Source: Vibrio sp. 10N.261.45.E2 (GTDB lineage Bacteria; Pseudomonadota; Gammaproteobacteria; Enterobacterales; Vibrionaceae). Taken from it: a stretch of 64,000 nt of DNA. The position numbers and the translations under genes are program-made. The stretch covers positions 34,043-98,042 of the forward strand of contig NZ_MCZZ01000172.1 of assembly GCF_002875705.1 (NCBI RefSeq). Direction: 5' to 3'. This document shows, piece by piece, positions 26,982-36,839 of the stretch. The notes under the pieces are model-generated. The model was not told the DNA's origin. It ran no database searches and was given only the letters and a program-made list of their open reading frames with translations. Every line of letters begins with the position of its first letter. Positions within the stretch are counted from its first letter, which is position 1.

Positions 26982-28559
26982 TTATAGTGAGCCAACAAAT
27001 GTCACTGTTGAGCGCGGAGGCACAAGGTAATCGTCTTGTTCTTTTTCTAATTCAACCAACGCCAAATCATGCTGCGCATTGGTAATGTGTGTTGTATAAG
27101 TGGCAGAATTAACAACGCCTTCTAAGTTAATAGAAACATTCTCTACCTTGTCACTCGTATTAACGGCAACAATCACCACTTTATCTTGTGTTGGACTGAC
27201 ATAAGCCGATGCCATCAAGCCATCAAGGTTGTCTACCCCACTCAGTTCTACACGCTGATAACCCGGGCGAACAAAGCGACTGAAGTTACCGACAGTCCAC
27301 ATCATTTTCGAATCTTCTACCGTATTGGCTTCTAAAGATGGGTCAATTTTCACCATACCATCTTTGTAATCATATGGCGTCAAACCTAACCACCAATGCC
27401 ATGCTGAAGCGTTCAAACGAGTCAGGTCTCGATGCATGATACGCCCCACATGTAACGCATAATCCATATCATCAGCCTCAAAGCCATGACCATCAAAGTC
27501 ACGAGAATAACCGCCACCACCCAAGATGCTCATTTCACTCATCCAAATTTCTGCACCCGGAGACACATCCTGTAGGTTTCCATATGTCATATCACGCAGC
27601 TTGCCTAAACGGTCTGGCCAAGCGTCAGAAAAGTAGCCATGTACTGAGATTTGGTTACCAATAATGTCTCTAATTTCAGGATCCCCTAACAGTTCATCAA
27701 TGTAGTTTCGGTACAAGCCAACACCACGAGAATTCATACCATTAGTTTGAGATGAACCGTCAAAGTTACGCTTATAAGCATCACGAAGTGCTGCTGTGAA
27801 TTCGACCACTTCACCGCCATCAATATGAATGTCGCTACGAATACCCGCTTCGGTCAGCTTTTTATCTAAACTACGGTATACCGCTTTAACTTCTTGCATA
27901 TTGTAGCGATTGCCTTCTTGAGTCTGTCCTTCCCATTCCCACGTTGGCTCGTTAATTGGACTGATGTAATTAACCGGGATCCCTACTTCTTCACTACGTA
28001 AGTAGGTCAACACTTCAACCAAAAAGTCGGAAAATGCATCCACATTTTCAGGTTTAAGGTTAGTAGAGCCTAGGTCATCAGCTGCCGTTGGGTGAGTTAA
28101 GCCGTTTTTTGTTAGGTAATGCGGTGGGCTATTAGAAAACGCGATAAAGTTATCGACACCACGTTGATGAGCCTCTTGCATGAAACGAATTTGTCCTTGC
28201 TGCTTAGTCGTGTCTATTGCGCCACCCGGCTCAGGGACCAATAATTCCGCACGGCGTAATGGATCACGAATAAAGCTACCATCACCTTGCTCGGTACTGC
28301 CTGCACCTATATTAAATCGCCACGCTGTTAAGCCAATACCATTGTCAGTAGAGAACAATAAATCAGCGAGGTGGTCGATAGCCGCATCGTCCCCTTTTTT
28401 CTGCCACTTGTTAATTGTTGGGTTAATAGACCAAGCATCCGAAGCACCAAAGCTGTGTATTGTTTGTTTGGTATTTTCAATTTCCACATCTAGTGTTTGG
28501 GCATAACTCGGCACTGACAGTATTGATGCGACTGCCATTGATAATAATATTTTTCTCAT
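26982..28559 (-). CDS. GH30-family glycoside hydrolase, probable endo-beta-1,6-galactanase
   Basis: A 525-residue exported enzyme with signal peptide MRKILLSMAVASILSVPSYA. The (beta/alpha)8 barrel shows GAGSTEQ, SNSPPHYLTKNG, the acid/base glutamate E204 in ISPINEP and the nucleophile E342 in IWMSEMS, all GH30. The C-terminal beta domain (VVIVAVNTSDKVENVSI to the end) is the usual GH30 side domain. The SINPTINKW and FSNSPPHYLTKNG segments resemble subfamily 5 galactanases, which cut beta-1,6-galactan side chains. It is last in an operon with a porin, a symporter and LacZ, which fits oligogalactoside release. Glucosylceramidase or xylanase activity is less likely. Confidence 0.8.
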   Translation of the reverse strand: MRKILLSMAVASILSVPSYAQTLDVEIENTKQTIHSFGASDAWSINPTINKWQKKGDDAAIDHLADLLFSTDNGIGLTAWRFNIGAGSTEQGDGSFIRDPLRRAELLVPEPGGAIDTTKQQGQIRFMQEAHQRGVDNFIAFSNSPPHYLTKNGLTHPTAADDLGSTNLKPENVDAFSDFLVEVLTYLRSEEVGIPVNYISPINEPTWEWEGQTQEGNRYNMQEVKAVYRSLDKKLTEAGIRSDIHIDGGEVVEFTAALRDAYKRNFDGSSQTNGMNSRGVGLYRNYIDELLGDPEIRDIIGNQISVHGYFSDAWPDRLGKLRDMTYGNLQDVSPGAEIWMSEMSILGGGGYSRDFDGHGFEADDMDYALHVGRIMHRDLTRLNASAWHWWLGLTPYDYKDGMVKIDPSLEANTVEDSKMMWTVGNFSRFVRPGYQRVELSGVDNLDGLMASAYVSPTQDKVVIVAVNTSDKVENVSINLEGVVNSATYTTHITNAQHDLALVELEKEQDDYLVPPRSTVTFVGSL

Positions 28560-28619
28560 TTCACATCTCGATATTATTAATTTAATAATCGTATAGATTT
28601 AGGATATATTCAGAATTAA

Positions 28620-29576
28620 TTAGAAAGAACGGCGATATCCAAGTTTCACAAAGAAGTAATCATCTTCCCACTGATTTTGGTTCCAATCCTGTTCAAAGTT
28701 CTCTTTATCTTCAGTTTGGTAATAAGTTTCGAATACAAACTTAGACTTATCATCTATTTTATAGTCACCCCAGAAGCCCGCTCGAATTCGCAGTTCGTCT
28801 TTATCACCGTAATCAACACTCTCTGCGTTTCGGTAGAAGGTATAGCGCACAAATGGCGTTACAGTCAGGTCATTGAATGTCTGTGTATAGTTCATACGCA
28901 CTTGCCACTCTACGCGCTTTTCTTCTTCCCAAGCACGGTTATCCCCTTCGAACTCGCTTTGCTTACTGACTTCACTATATAACGTTAGTTGCAATGTTTT
29001 GTCGTAAGCCAAACGAGAGCGAACACCAAAATCTATCTCGTGATAATAGTCTGTATAGCTGGTTCTTAGGTCGTTGTTTGCTTCATCCTGACAGCCATTT
29101 TCGCCGACACAATCTTCACCACGAGGGCGATTTCTAACACCAACGGGGGCGATAAAACCATCAAGGATTAAGTCATGGTCTTCTGCTAGGTAATACGCCA
29201 TATTGTTGTAAAATCGATATTCCGTGCGGCGAGTATCATTCGCGTACATTTCATTTCGAATTTGGAATTTAGGTCCCCACCAAAAATCTTTGTACCCCTC
29301 GGACCAACCAATCGCGACATCCTGTCGAGAACGGTCATTCCAAGTTCGCTCTTCACTCTCAATCATGTGGCGGTAGCTGAAGTTAGCGTACAAAAACATA
29401 GATGAATCTTCGATTGGATTAAATTCCATTGCTATGTATGGCATGGTATTCGATCGTTGCTCTTGGTCACCCCAGTTCTCATATTCATTACCTAGCTCGA
29501 TATAACCAGCCATAGTCGATGAAGAAAAAGCAAGCGCTGAGCACATCAAATAAGATGCCTTATTATTTAATTTCAT
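28620..29576 (-). CDS. Outer-membrane porin, KdgM/OmpL-like
   Basis: A 318-residue exported protein with a signal peptide ending STMAG and a chain of amphipathic strands rich in aromatic and charged residues, ending LGYRRSF with the terminal phenylalanine of outer-membrane barrels. The YIELGNEYENWGD start and strands such as VEWQVRMNYTQTF resemble KdgM/OmpL oligosaccharide porins, which have 12 strands and about 220 residues; this is longer. It lies between the MelB-like symporter and the GH30 gene in the operon, so it should pass galacto-oligosaccharides into the periplasm. Confidence 0.7.
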   Translation of the reverse strand: MKLNNKASYLMCSALAFSSSTMAGYIELGNEYENWGDQEQRSNTMPYIAMEFNPIEDSSMFLYANFSYRHMIESEERTWNDRSRQDVAIGWSEGYKDFWWGPKFQIRNEMYANDTRRTEYRFYNNMAYYLAEDHDLILDGFIAPVGVRNRPRGEDCVGENGCQDEANNDLRTSYTDYYHEIDFGVRSRLAYDKTLQLTLYSEVSKQSEFEGDNRAWEEEKRVEWQVRMNYTQTFNDLTVTPFVRYTFYRNAESVDYGDKDELRIRAGFWGDYKIDDKSKFVFETYYQTEDKENFEQDWNQNQWEDDYFFVKLGYRRSF

Positions 29577-29601
29577 TGTTAACCTTTATTATTGGATATA
29601 A

Positions 29602-30954
29602 TTATGTAGAAGAAATTTCTTTTAAAACCATATTTTGATATTCACCATTCAGGCGATATGTTTTTTGATATATATAAGCGCTAAGTAATACTAACAATGT
29701 AGGAATACCAACCATTAACGCTCTTAAACCTAATATAGTTTCTTCACTCTGCTCAATATTAGGAACATAACCCACTGCGGTTAATCCAATGCCGACAAAG
29801 AAACCTGAAAGCGCACCTGCAAATTTAACTAGCATGGTTTGAATAGAGAAAATAATACTTTCACTGCGGTGCCCTGTTTTGTATTCTCCATAATCGACTA
29901 CGTCAGCTAACATCACTGTCGATAGGCCGTTTGATAAACCACCACCAAATTTGAGCGCTGCACCAGCAATACCGACTAAGATGCCGTTTTCAGGAGCGAA
30001 AATGCCCGTTAGAACAAGAATTAAGCTACACAGCAGCGGGAACAGACATGCTACCAGCCACATAAACTTTCGGTTGATTAAGTTACAAAGCTTAGGGAAC
30101 AAAAACACGCCAGCAATTTCAGCCATACCAGATACTAAAGCGAACATTGGGAACAAATCTTCACGCCCAATTGCGTAACTGAAGTAATAGATAGCAAAGC
30201 CGCCAACCAACTGAATAGCGATATTGAACGTTAGCACTACGCCAATTAGTGACTTCAATTGATCATTTTTGCCAATAATGTCTTTTACATCTTTGAACGT
30301 GAATTTGTCTGTAGATACACGCTTATCTTTAATGCGTTCCTTGACGTTAAAGAACGTAATCAACGCGCTCGCTATGAATGCCGCGATAATTGCCAAGCTC
30401 AGATATACAAACCCAGAACCCTTGTCTTCACCACCAAAGAAACCAACTAAATACAGTCCGTACGTCCCCATTAGTGTCCATGCACAACTAGCAAACAGAC
30501 GGGGCCAAACCACTAATTTTTCACGCTCAACGCGCTTTGAAGACATTGAAGGAATCATCGACCAGTAAGGAATGTCCATGATTGTGTAAGTTACACCCCA
30601 TAGAATATACGTGACCGTTGCGTACACATACACCATGTTCCCTTCAATATTATGGGTGTTAAATACCAACAATAAGAATACCGAATTGACGAGCGTACCT
30701 ATCACAATCCAAGGTCGAAACTTACCAAAACGAGTTCGAGTGTTATCAACAATCATGCCCATAACAGGATCTGTCACTGCATCAACAAATCGCGCGACAA
30801 GAAATAGCGTACCAACGAAGGCGGCAGAAATACCAACCACATCGGTGTAATAGAACATAAGAAAAATGTAAATAATGGAACAAGCGAAGTCTTTTCCCAG
30901 CGCACCAAGGCCGTAAGAAAATTTTGTTTTTATCGATATACTACCTTCAGACAT
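29602..30954 (-). CDS. GPH-family sugar:cation symporter, MelB-like
   Basis: A 450-residue inner-membrane transporter with twelve segments. It follows E. coli MelB closely: GALGKDFA near the start, the cation site RFVDAVTDPVMG with both aspartates, YTIMDIPYWS with the fourth acidic residue, and VDYGEYKTGHRSESI in the last loops. MelB moves alpha- or beta-galactosides with sodium, lithium or protons. In this operon it should bring beta-galactosides to the cytosolic LacZ. It lies 82 bp after lacZ and 25 bp before the porin gene. Confidence 0.88.
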   Translation of the reverse strand: MSEGSISIKTKFSYGLGALGKDFACSIIYIFLMFYYTDVVGISAAFVGTLFLVARFVDAVTDPVMGMIVDNTRTRFGKFRPWIVIGTLVNSVFLLLVFNTHNIEGNMVYVYATVTYILWGVTYTIMDIPYWSMIPSMSSKRVEREKLVVWPRLFASCAWTLMGTYGLYLVGFFGGEDKGSGFVYLSLAIIAAFIASALITFFNVKERIKDKRVSTDKFTFKDVKDIIGKNDQLKSLIGVVLTFNIAIQLVGGFAIYYFSYAIGREDLFPMFALVSGMAEIAGVFLFPKLCNLINRKFMWLVACLFPLLCSLILVLTGIFAPENGILVGIAGAALKFGGGLSNGLSTVMLADVVDYGEYKTGHRSESIIFSIQTMLVKFAGALSGFFVGIGLTAVGYVPNIEQSEETILGLRALMVGIPTLLVLLSAYIYQKTYRLNGEYQNMVLKEISST

Positions 30955-31036
30955 ATAAGGCTCCTTAGCCTTTGTAGTTAAAATAATTCAGAGTTCAGAG
31001 GGTGGCTCACCCCTCAATGGAGGTGAGCTCAAGTTG

Positions 31037-34000
31037 TTATTTTAAAACGAATTTCCATTGATATTGGTTGCGTAGCAAGCGATATTCAGGTCGAACACTT
31101 GGTGTCCAAGAATCATCCCCGCCTACTCCCATATGGAAGCCATCGAAGTAAACAAATAACCCCGGTTGCCTTTCCAGTTCATAAGTATGTTTAGCTCGAG
31201 CGAGTTGTTGCTGCCCGTACTGACTAACACTGAAATAGAAGTGACCTAATAGCTCAATGTCACCGATTTGAAGTTGTTGGGTATCGCAACGTAATCCGTT
31301 ATCAGACGGGAATATGTATGGCGTATGCATACTCGCAATTGGTTGAATCCAACGGCCAAAGTCAGCACTTGCCTTACGGTCAGGATAGTTTTCATGTGGA
31401 CCTCGCCCTAGCCAAGCCACACTTTGAGGACACTCGCTCAAATGCATTTCAGCGCCAATTCTTGGCATTGGTGGCATTGAGTTATCAACATCGACAGATA
31501 CCGATACTTGAGCCTCACCCTGCTGCGTAAAGCGGTAATCCCAAACAGATGTTAAAACCAACTTATCGGCTGAAAAATACGCATGTCGCACACGTACTTC
31601 TCCAATCGCGACATTAACCTCAACACCCTTACAGCGGTGCTCTAAGTCAAACAATCCAGCATTTTGCCAACGAACCATCCAAGCATTTGGGTCTTGGCGG
31701 TCGACTTCACTCACACCAATATCGTTATCAAGTGGTGCTCGGAAGAAGTTATCGCGAATTGGAGAAAGCAGCTGTTCACGGTCCGCTTTTTTCCAACTTT
31801 CCACTTCACCGGTGGTCGCATTGATATACCATTGATTATCCGCTGCCGTGACACGCAGCCCGCCATCAACCTGTTCGAATTTAGCGGGTACAAATGTTTT
31901 GCTCTCAACGACTTCAAGCTGAAGTTTTTTGCCTAATGTAGCCTGATGTTCCGCAACAATATGTCCAGCATTAGCCCAGTTAGTATCTTGCTGCAATCGA
32001 ATAGCGACATTAAGATGAGCCTCAGCGTTAAGCAGTCCAAACTCAGAATCTAATTCAATCAGCTGCGTCTGTTGAGCTGTTAGATTTAGGCTCAATTCAC
32101 CGCTTCTGATGACAGCCCCCTTATCATCAATGACATTCCAATCTAAGCTGTGGTGAGCCGTATCAACAAACAAATGTTCACTGGTCACTTTAATTGCGAG
32201 CGGTTGTGACGACACAAGTTCAAAACTGAATGGCTGCTGAGCCCGTTTTGCTTCGAATAATGTAGGGTGTGGTGTTCTGTCAGGAAAGACTAAGCCATTA
32301 ATACAGAACTGACGGTCGTTAATTTCGTCACCGAAATCGCCACCATATGCCCAGTAATGAACACCATCTTCGCTGATTTTATCTAGCCCTTGGTCGACCC
32401 AATCCCAAATAAAGCCACCTTGTAGACGTGGGTGAGCTCTAAATGCATCCCAATACTCTGCGAAGCCACCAAGGCTATTACCCATAGCATGCGCGTATTC
32501 ACACAAGATGATTGGACGGTTTTCATCACCAATACCAACCCATTTCTTTAATGAAAGTTTAGGTTCATTGGTATGCCCTTGCTCTTGATCAGCGTCGGTT
32601 CTAGCATACATAGGACAGATAATATCGGTGACGCTTGTGTTAGAACCGCCTCCCTCATACTGAATAACACGAGAAGGATCGACTCGTTTGGTCCACTGAT
32701 ACATCGCGTTATGGTTTGAGCCATAACCAGACTCATTGCCAAGTGACCAAATAATGATACTAGGGTGATTAAAGTCTCGCTCCACCATGCGGGTCATTCG
32801 CTCTAAGAAAGCACTCGCCCATTGAGGATCATCGGCAATTCGTCCCATTGGTGTCATGCCGTGAGTTTCAATGTTCGCTTCATCGACAACGTATAAACCT
32901 AAGCGATCACATAGACTGTAAAAGCCAGGCTGGTTAGGGTAATGAGAGCAGCGGACAGCATTAAAATTATGCTGTTTCATCAGTTTTAAATCCTGCTCTA
33001 CACGTTCAAGGCTTTCTGCATGACCTGTTGTTGGATCGTGCTCGTGCTTGTTTACACCACGAATCATCAGTGCTTGACCATTGATGCACAACTGACCCCC
33101 TATGACTTCGATTTTTCGAAAACCGACATCGTAGCCTTCACACTCAATCACATCACCTTCACTTGTCACTAAGCTCACAACCAGGCGGTAAAGGTTTGGA
33201 GCTTCAGCACTCCACTTCTTTGGGTTGTTTGTCTTTAACGTTGCGAAACAACGTTCGCTGTATCCGCCTTTTTCATCGACCGGCGCCGTACCGACTTCCG
33301 TAACATTTGACGCAATTTCTTTCTCACCATCATACAGTGAGGTTTTAACCGACAAGCCGTCACCATTCATGGTATCGACATTGATTTTCAGCTCACCATC
33401 TCTATAAGCTGCATCAAGGTCTGGCGTCACTTTTACGTCTTTAATGTGGCGAACTGGTTTATTGAGTAGACGAACAGAGCGGAAAATACCACTCATCCAC
33501 CACATGTCCTGACCTTCCATGTAACTGCCATCACACCAACGAAGAACTTTGACGGATAATGTGTTATTGCCTTCGATTAGATATGGACTAAGGTCAAACT
33601 CAGCAGCAAGGCGACTATCTTGTGAGTAACCTACAAACTCACCATTGCACCAAACGTAAAATGCACTATTTACCCCATCGAAAATGACTCGCGTTTGCGA
33701 CTCTTGCTCCCAATTCTCAGGTAGTTCAAAAGTCGTCTGATAACAACCTGTTGGATTCTCTTTTGGAACAAATGGAGGGTTGCATGGAAATGGGTATTTC
33801 ACATTGGTATAAATTGGGAAATCATGCCCCTGTAACTGCCAGTTACCTGGAACTGTAATTTTCTGACTCGGAAGTTGTTCATCTGCCATCCAGTTTTCAG
33901 GAACAGAATCAGGAGATGGAAATAATGAAAAATCCCACTCTCCATCTAGGCTCATTACCGATGAGCTTATACCTCCAACCTGAGCACAAAATTCACTACG

Positions 34001-34087
34001 CCAACTAGATAGTGGCGTGTGTGCTCGTAGTCGATTGAAAGAAGTAATTTCTGGACTTTCCCAGACACGTGTATTCGTAACGTACAT
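31037..34087 (-). CDS. lacZ: Beta-galactosidase LacZ (GH2)
   Basis: A 1016-residue cytoplasmic enzyme hydrolysing terminal beta-galactosides. All GH2 LacZ parts are present: jelly-roll start with VPGNWQLQGHD and IYTNVKYPFP, the TIM barrel with VRCSHYPN, the acid/base glutamate in WSLGNESGYG, the nucleophile in ILCEYAHAMGNS, and the C-terminal small-chain domain with GRGPHENYPDRK. Length equals E. coli LacZ. No signal peptide. It is first in the operon lacZ-melB-porin-GH30, behind a palindromic operator. No lacY, lacA or lacI accompanies it. Confidence 0.95.
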   Translation of the reverse strand: MYVTNTRVWESPEITSFNRLRAHTPLSSWRSEFCAQVGGISSSVMSLDGEWDFSLFPSPDSVPENWMADEQLPSQKITVPGNWQLQGHDFPIYTNVKYPFPCNPPFVPKENPTGCYQTTFELPENWEQESQTRVIFDGVNSAFYVWCNGEFVGYSQDSRLAAEFDLSPYLIEGNNTLSVKVLRWCDGSYMEGQDMWWMSGIFRSVRLLNKPVRHIKDVKVTPDLDAAYRDGELKINVDTMNGDGLSVKTSLYDGEKEIASNVTEVGTAPVDEKGGYSERCFATLKTNNPKKWSAEAPNLYRLVVSLVTSEGDVIECEGYDVGFRKIEVIGGQLCINGQALMIRGVNKHEHDPTTGHAESLERVEQDLKLMKQHNFNAVRCSHYPNQPGFYSLCDRLGLYVVDEANIETHGMTPMGRIADDPQWASAFLERMTRMVERDFNHPSIIIWSLGNESGYGSNHNAMYQWTKRVDPSRVIQYEGGGSNTSVTDIICPMYARTDADQEQGHTNEPKLSLKKWVGIGDENRPIILCEYAHAMGNSLGGFAEYWDAFRAHPRLQGGFIWDWVDQGLDKISEDGVHYWAYGGDFGDEINDRQFCINGLVFPDRTPHPTLFEAKRAQQPFSFELVSSQPLAIKVTSEHLFVDTAHHSLDWNVIDDKGAVIRSGELSLNLTAQQTQLIELDSEFGLLNAEAHLNVAIRLQQDTNWANAGHIVAEHQATLGKKLQLEVVESKTFVPAKFEQVDGGLRVTAADNQWYINATTGEVESWKKADREQLLSPIRDNFFRAPLDNDIGVSEVDRQDPNAWMVRWQNAGLFDLEHRCKGVEVNVAIGEVRVRHAYFSADKLVLTSVWDYRFTQQGEAQVSVSVDVDNSMPPMPRIGAEMHLSECPQSVAWLGRGPHENYPDRKASADFGRWIQPIASMHTPYIFPSDNGLRCDTQQLQIGDIELLGHFYFSVSQYGQQQLARAKHTYELERQPGLFVYFDGFHMGVGGDDSWTPSVRPEYRLLRNQYQWKFVLK

Positions 34088-34165
34088 TTCAGGACCTAAC
34101 GTTTAAATGATCTTGGAATCATGTTAACGAAGACATTTAAACCACACCGTGATTAAAGCCACAGT

Positions 34166-34185
34166 AATTGTAACCGGTTACAATT
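34166..34185. promoter_or_regulatory. Perfect 20-bp LacI/GalR-type operator
   Basis: TTGTAACCGGTTACAA with two more pairing bases at each end forms a perfect 20-bp palindrome centred on CG, the shape of LacI/GalR operators. It is 79 bp upstream of the lacZ start codon and is the best candidate site for the GalR-like protein encoded at 25863. Confidence 0.82.
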
Positions 34186-34585
34186 GAAACTCAAAAGATC
34201 CACCCCATCTAAATTTCACACACCAAGCAGCATTTTATAATTATCAAAGTTAAAAACTGACACAGCAACAGCATAAATCACTACTTTAGTCCATAAAAAA
34301 GCGTTAAGCTCGAAATGTATCATTTAGAAAAGTCATACATCGACTAACAACCATACAGCCCCGTTAAGAAATCTTTGCCATTACATATACAAACCCCATT
34401 GTTACACATGCATTTACAGGCGCTGTTACAGTAACACTTCATAGTATTTGCACCGCACATTACTTTAATCGTTCATAGGTCATTTACCGTGAGAGTAACG
34501 TTTAACTTCGGTAAAGTTGGTTAAATCTATAGCGAAGATCACACCTTTTTAGGTTGCTTTATAGGTTTGAAATTACCCAAATAAA
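34186..34585. other. lacZ upstream region
   Basis: About 400 bp between the operator and the chitinase terminator. It contains a second, shorter palindrome TGTTACAGTAACA at 34424-34436, which shares the TGTTAC/GTAACA half with no CG centre. No gene is seen. A CRP site was looked for and not found with confidence. Confidence 0.5.
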
Positions 34586-34611
34586 AAAGAGAGGCACAAT
34601 GGCCTCTCTTT
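34586..34611 (-). terminator. Terminator after the chitinase gene
   Basis: A 10-bp stem (AAAGAGAGGC and complement) with loop ACAATG, 39 bp past the chitinase stop. The minus strand ends in a T-run. Confidence 0.85.
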
Positions 34612-34649
34612 GATCGTCTACTTTATATTGCTAGCGTTGAGTTATAATA

Positions 34650-36839
34650 CTAAAGCTTTGTCCAAGCATCCTGCCAGTACTGACTATCCCCTGGCGCATA
34701 CGAAGCACTTGCACACCATGCCGTGTATGGCCAAGGCTTACATTCGTACAAGCCATTGTCGCTGCCTACTACAATATCGCCCGCTTCGTAATTCGTTCCG
34801 GCTTCATATGGAGGGTAGTTCCCCGGAGGAGGTGTTGTGCCGCCCTCTTCTTTTATCGAGAACGAGTTATCTACCATCACCATTTCGCCGTCTGTCGCAG
34901 TACCTACCACTTCAAGTTTATACTGACCTTCTGCTACGTCGTACAAATCCATGGTAACGGTACGATTATCAGTCAGATTCACTTTTGTCTGTCCAACAAC
35001 AGTGCCTGCGTTTTTGATTACCATTGCAGTTACATCAAGCGCTTCATTTGACGCGAGTGTGAACTCTAAACGTACATTGCCATTATCTAGAATGTATTCA
35101 GACTCAAGGCCAGTTACGTTTAGCTCTAGATCGCCACCTGGGTCTGGGTTACCGCCACATGAGCTGTCTGATGCTTTTCTCCAAACACCCCACTCACCGG
35201 TTGTTCCCGGCTCTTCGCCGCGAGTGTACCAACCTGCGTCCCACGTTGCTCCGTCATGTGATACTTGGTCACCTTCAACATACACGGTGTTAGCATCCCA
35301 TGCAGGCGCACAGTTAGAACCATCAGTCACAGACACTTTACGCTCTGCAGTTACCGTTTGGTTAGCGCTATCTGTTACACGATATACCAGCGTGTAGTTG
35401 CCAATTTCATTCACATCAACACTGCCAGTGTGTGTGATAGCACTTGTTAGGTCGCCATCTTCAGCATCATTCGCCGTCACGCCCGCCATAGGGTCAAATG
35501 CAGTGCCAAGTACAACGGTAGTATCAGACACACCATTGAAGACTGGCTTCTGGCTGTAAACTTCTATCGTTCTTGCTTTAGTGGTTTCGTTATTATCGCT
35601 GTCTTTCACTCGGTAAGTCAGAACATACGTGCCAATCACACTCGTTTCAACGTAACCTTCAACGTCGATTGAAGACGTTAGGTCACCATCTTCTTTGTCT
35701 GTTGCCGTCACGCCTTCCATTGGGTCAAATGCTGTACCGTGAAGAACACGCGCGTTTTCGATACCTTTAAGAACGGGGTCACCCTCTACTGGCGGTGGCG
35801 TCACTTGACCGTGTACAAACGGGCCGTAATCTTTAATAAATTGCTCGTTATATTGCTGACCATTTTTGTTGGTACCCATGTCCCAGTTGATAGACCAAGT
35901 CATCACACCACGTAGCGGTTGGCCTTGTGCTGTTAGACTATCAAATGCGTCGTACAAATCTTGTGGCTTTTGCACAAAACCCGTTGCGGCTGCATCAATG
36001 CTAGAAGGGATACCAAACACAAGTTTGTCGTGTGGGATCTTATGGAAGCCACGCGTTCCGTTGATAAGCGAATCAGAGATGTAGTAGATAAACTCTTCTT
36101 TTAGTGCATCGTTATTTTGAGCAATCCAACCCACGCCCTCAACCCAAATACCATCCCCACCTTGGTTGTAGAACTGTGGGTTAATCCAGTCGTAGTAACC
36201 TTCTAGGTTATCGATGTAAGGTACGTACTTACCACCCGTCGTTAGATACGGGAATTCAGGTGCCATGGTAATAAGGAAGTTTTTGCCTTCAGCACGGTAG
36301 TGATCTTTCACCAACTTAAGTGCGTCTGGAATCACGGTTTGGTTGTTGGCTGCTGTCACTGCGGCTTGTTCAAGGTCGATATCTAGACCATCAAAACCAT
36401 AGCGTTCAGTAAGGCGAATGATCTCATCAGCAAAGGCTCTTTCATCACCTGTTTCTAGTTCTACGTGTGCATCTGCACCACCCAGAGCCAACAATACAGA
36501 GCGACCTTGCTTGTTGAGTTCTGAAATTTGGTCAATAAATTGTTCTTCTGAAAGCCCAATAGTTGGGTCCAGTTTAAAAGTTGGGATTCGACCATCAGCC
36601 ACATCGTAAACCTTCATGAATGATACATTCACGATGTTGTACATCGGGTTCACTTCATCCAGCGTCACACATGGCGCATTACCACCTTGATAACCCGCTC
36701 CATCACACCAGTTATGCCAATACCCAACCACAACGCCTGAGTCTGGATTCGTCATATCTGAGCCATTCGCATAAACAGCGCCAGACATAGCCGCCATGCC
36801 GACCGATATTGCTAATTGTAGAGCTTTACGTTTCAACAT
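34650..36839 (-). CDS. Secreted multi-domain chitinase (GH18)
   Basis: A 729-residue secreted enzyme. The start at 36839 gives a signal peptide ending GAVYA. The GH18 barrel (about 35-355) has YGFDGLDIDLEQ with catalytic E157 and ends in VMTWSINWD. Two Ig-like modules of the DUF5011 type follow, each with FDPM.GVTA.D.EDGDLTS and a TYVLTYRV strand. Then come a CBM5/12-like chitin-binding module (APAWDANTVYVEGDQVSHDG to GEWGVWRKA), a beta-rich linker domain, and a second C-terminal module starting YEAGTNYEAGDIV. It hydrolyses beta-1,4 N-acetylglucosamine polymers. It is read alone. Confidence 0.92.
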   Translation of the reverse strand: MLKRKALQLAISVGMAAMSGAVYANGSDMTNPDSGVVVGYWHNWCDGAGYQGGNAPCVTLDEVNPMYNIVNVSFMKVYDVADGRIPTFKLDPTIGLSEEQFIDQISELNKQGRSVLLALGGADAHVELETGDERAFADEIIRLTERYGFDGLDIDLEQAAVTAANNQTVIPDALKLVKDHYRAEGKNFLITMAPEFPYLTTGGKYVPYIDNLEGYYDWINPQFYNQGGDGIWVEGVGWIAQNNDALKEEFIYYISDSLINGTRGFHKIPHDKLVFGIPSSIDAAATGFVQKPQDLYDAFDSLTAQGQPLRGVMTWSINWDMGTNKNGQQYNEQFIKDYGPFVHGQVTPPPVEGDPVLKGIENARVLHGTAFDPMEGVTATDKEDGDLTSSIDVEGYVETSVIGTYVLTYRVKDSDNNETTKARTIEVYSQKPVFNGVSDTTVVLGTAFDPMAGVTANDAEDGDLTSAITHTGSVDVNEIGNYTLVYRVTDSANQTVTAERKVSVTDGSNCAPAWDANTVYVEGDQVSHDGATWDAGWYTRGEEPGTTGEWGVWRKASDSSCGGNPDPGGDLELNVTGLESEYILDNGNVRLEFTLASNEALDVTAMVIKNAGTVVGQTKVNLTDNRTVTMDLYDVAEGQYKLEVVGTATDGEMVMVDNSFSIKEEGGTTPPPGNYPPYEAGTNYEAGDIVVGSDNGLYECKPWPYTAWCASASYAPGDSQYWQDAWTKL

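Noticed and set aside
34951..35397. 148-codon frame antisense to the chitinase gene
   Set aside because: Serine- and proline-rich shadow of the chitinase Ig-like and binding modules, no start signal.
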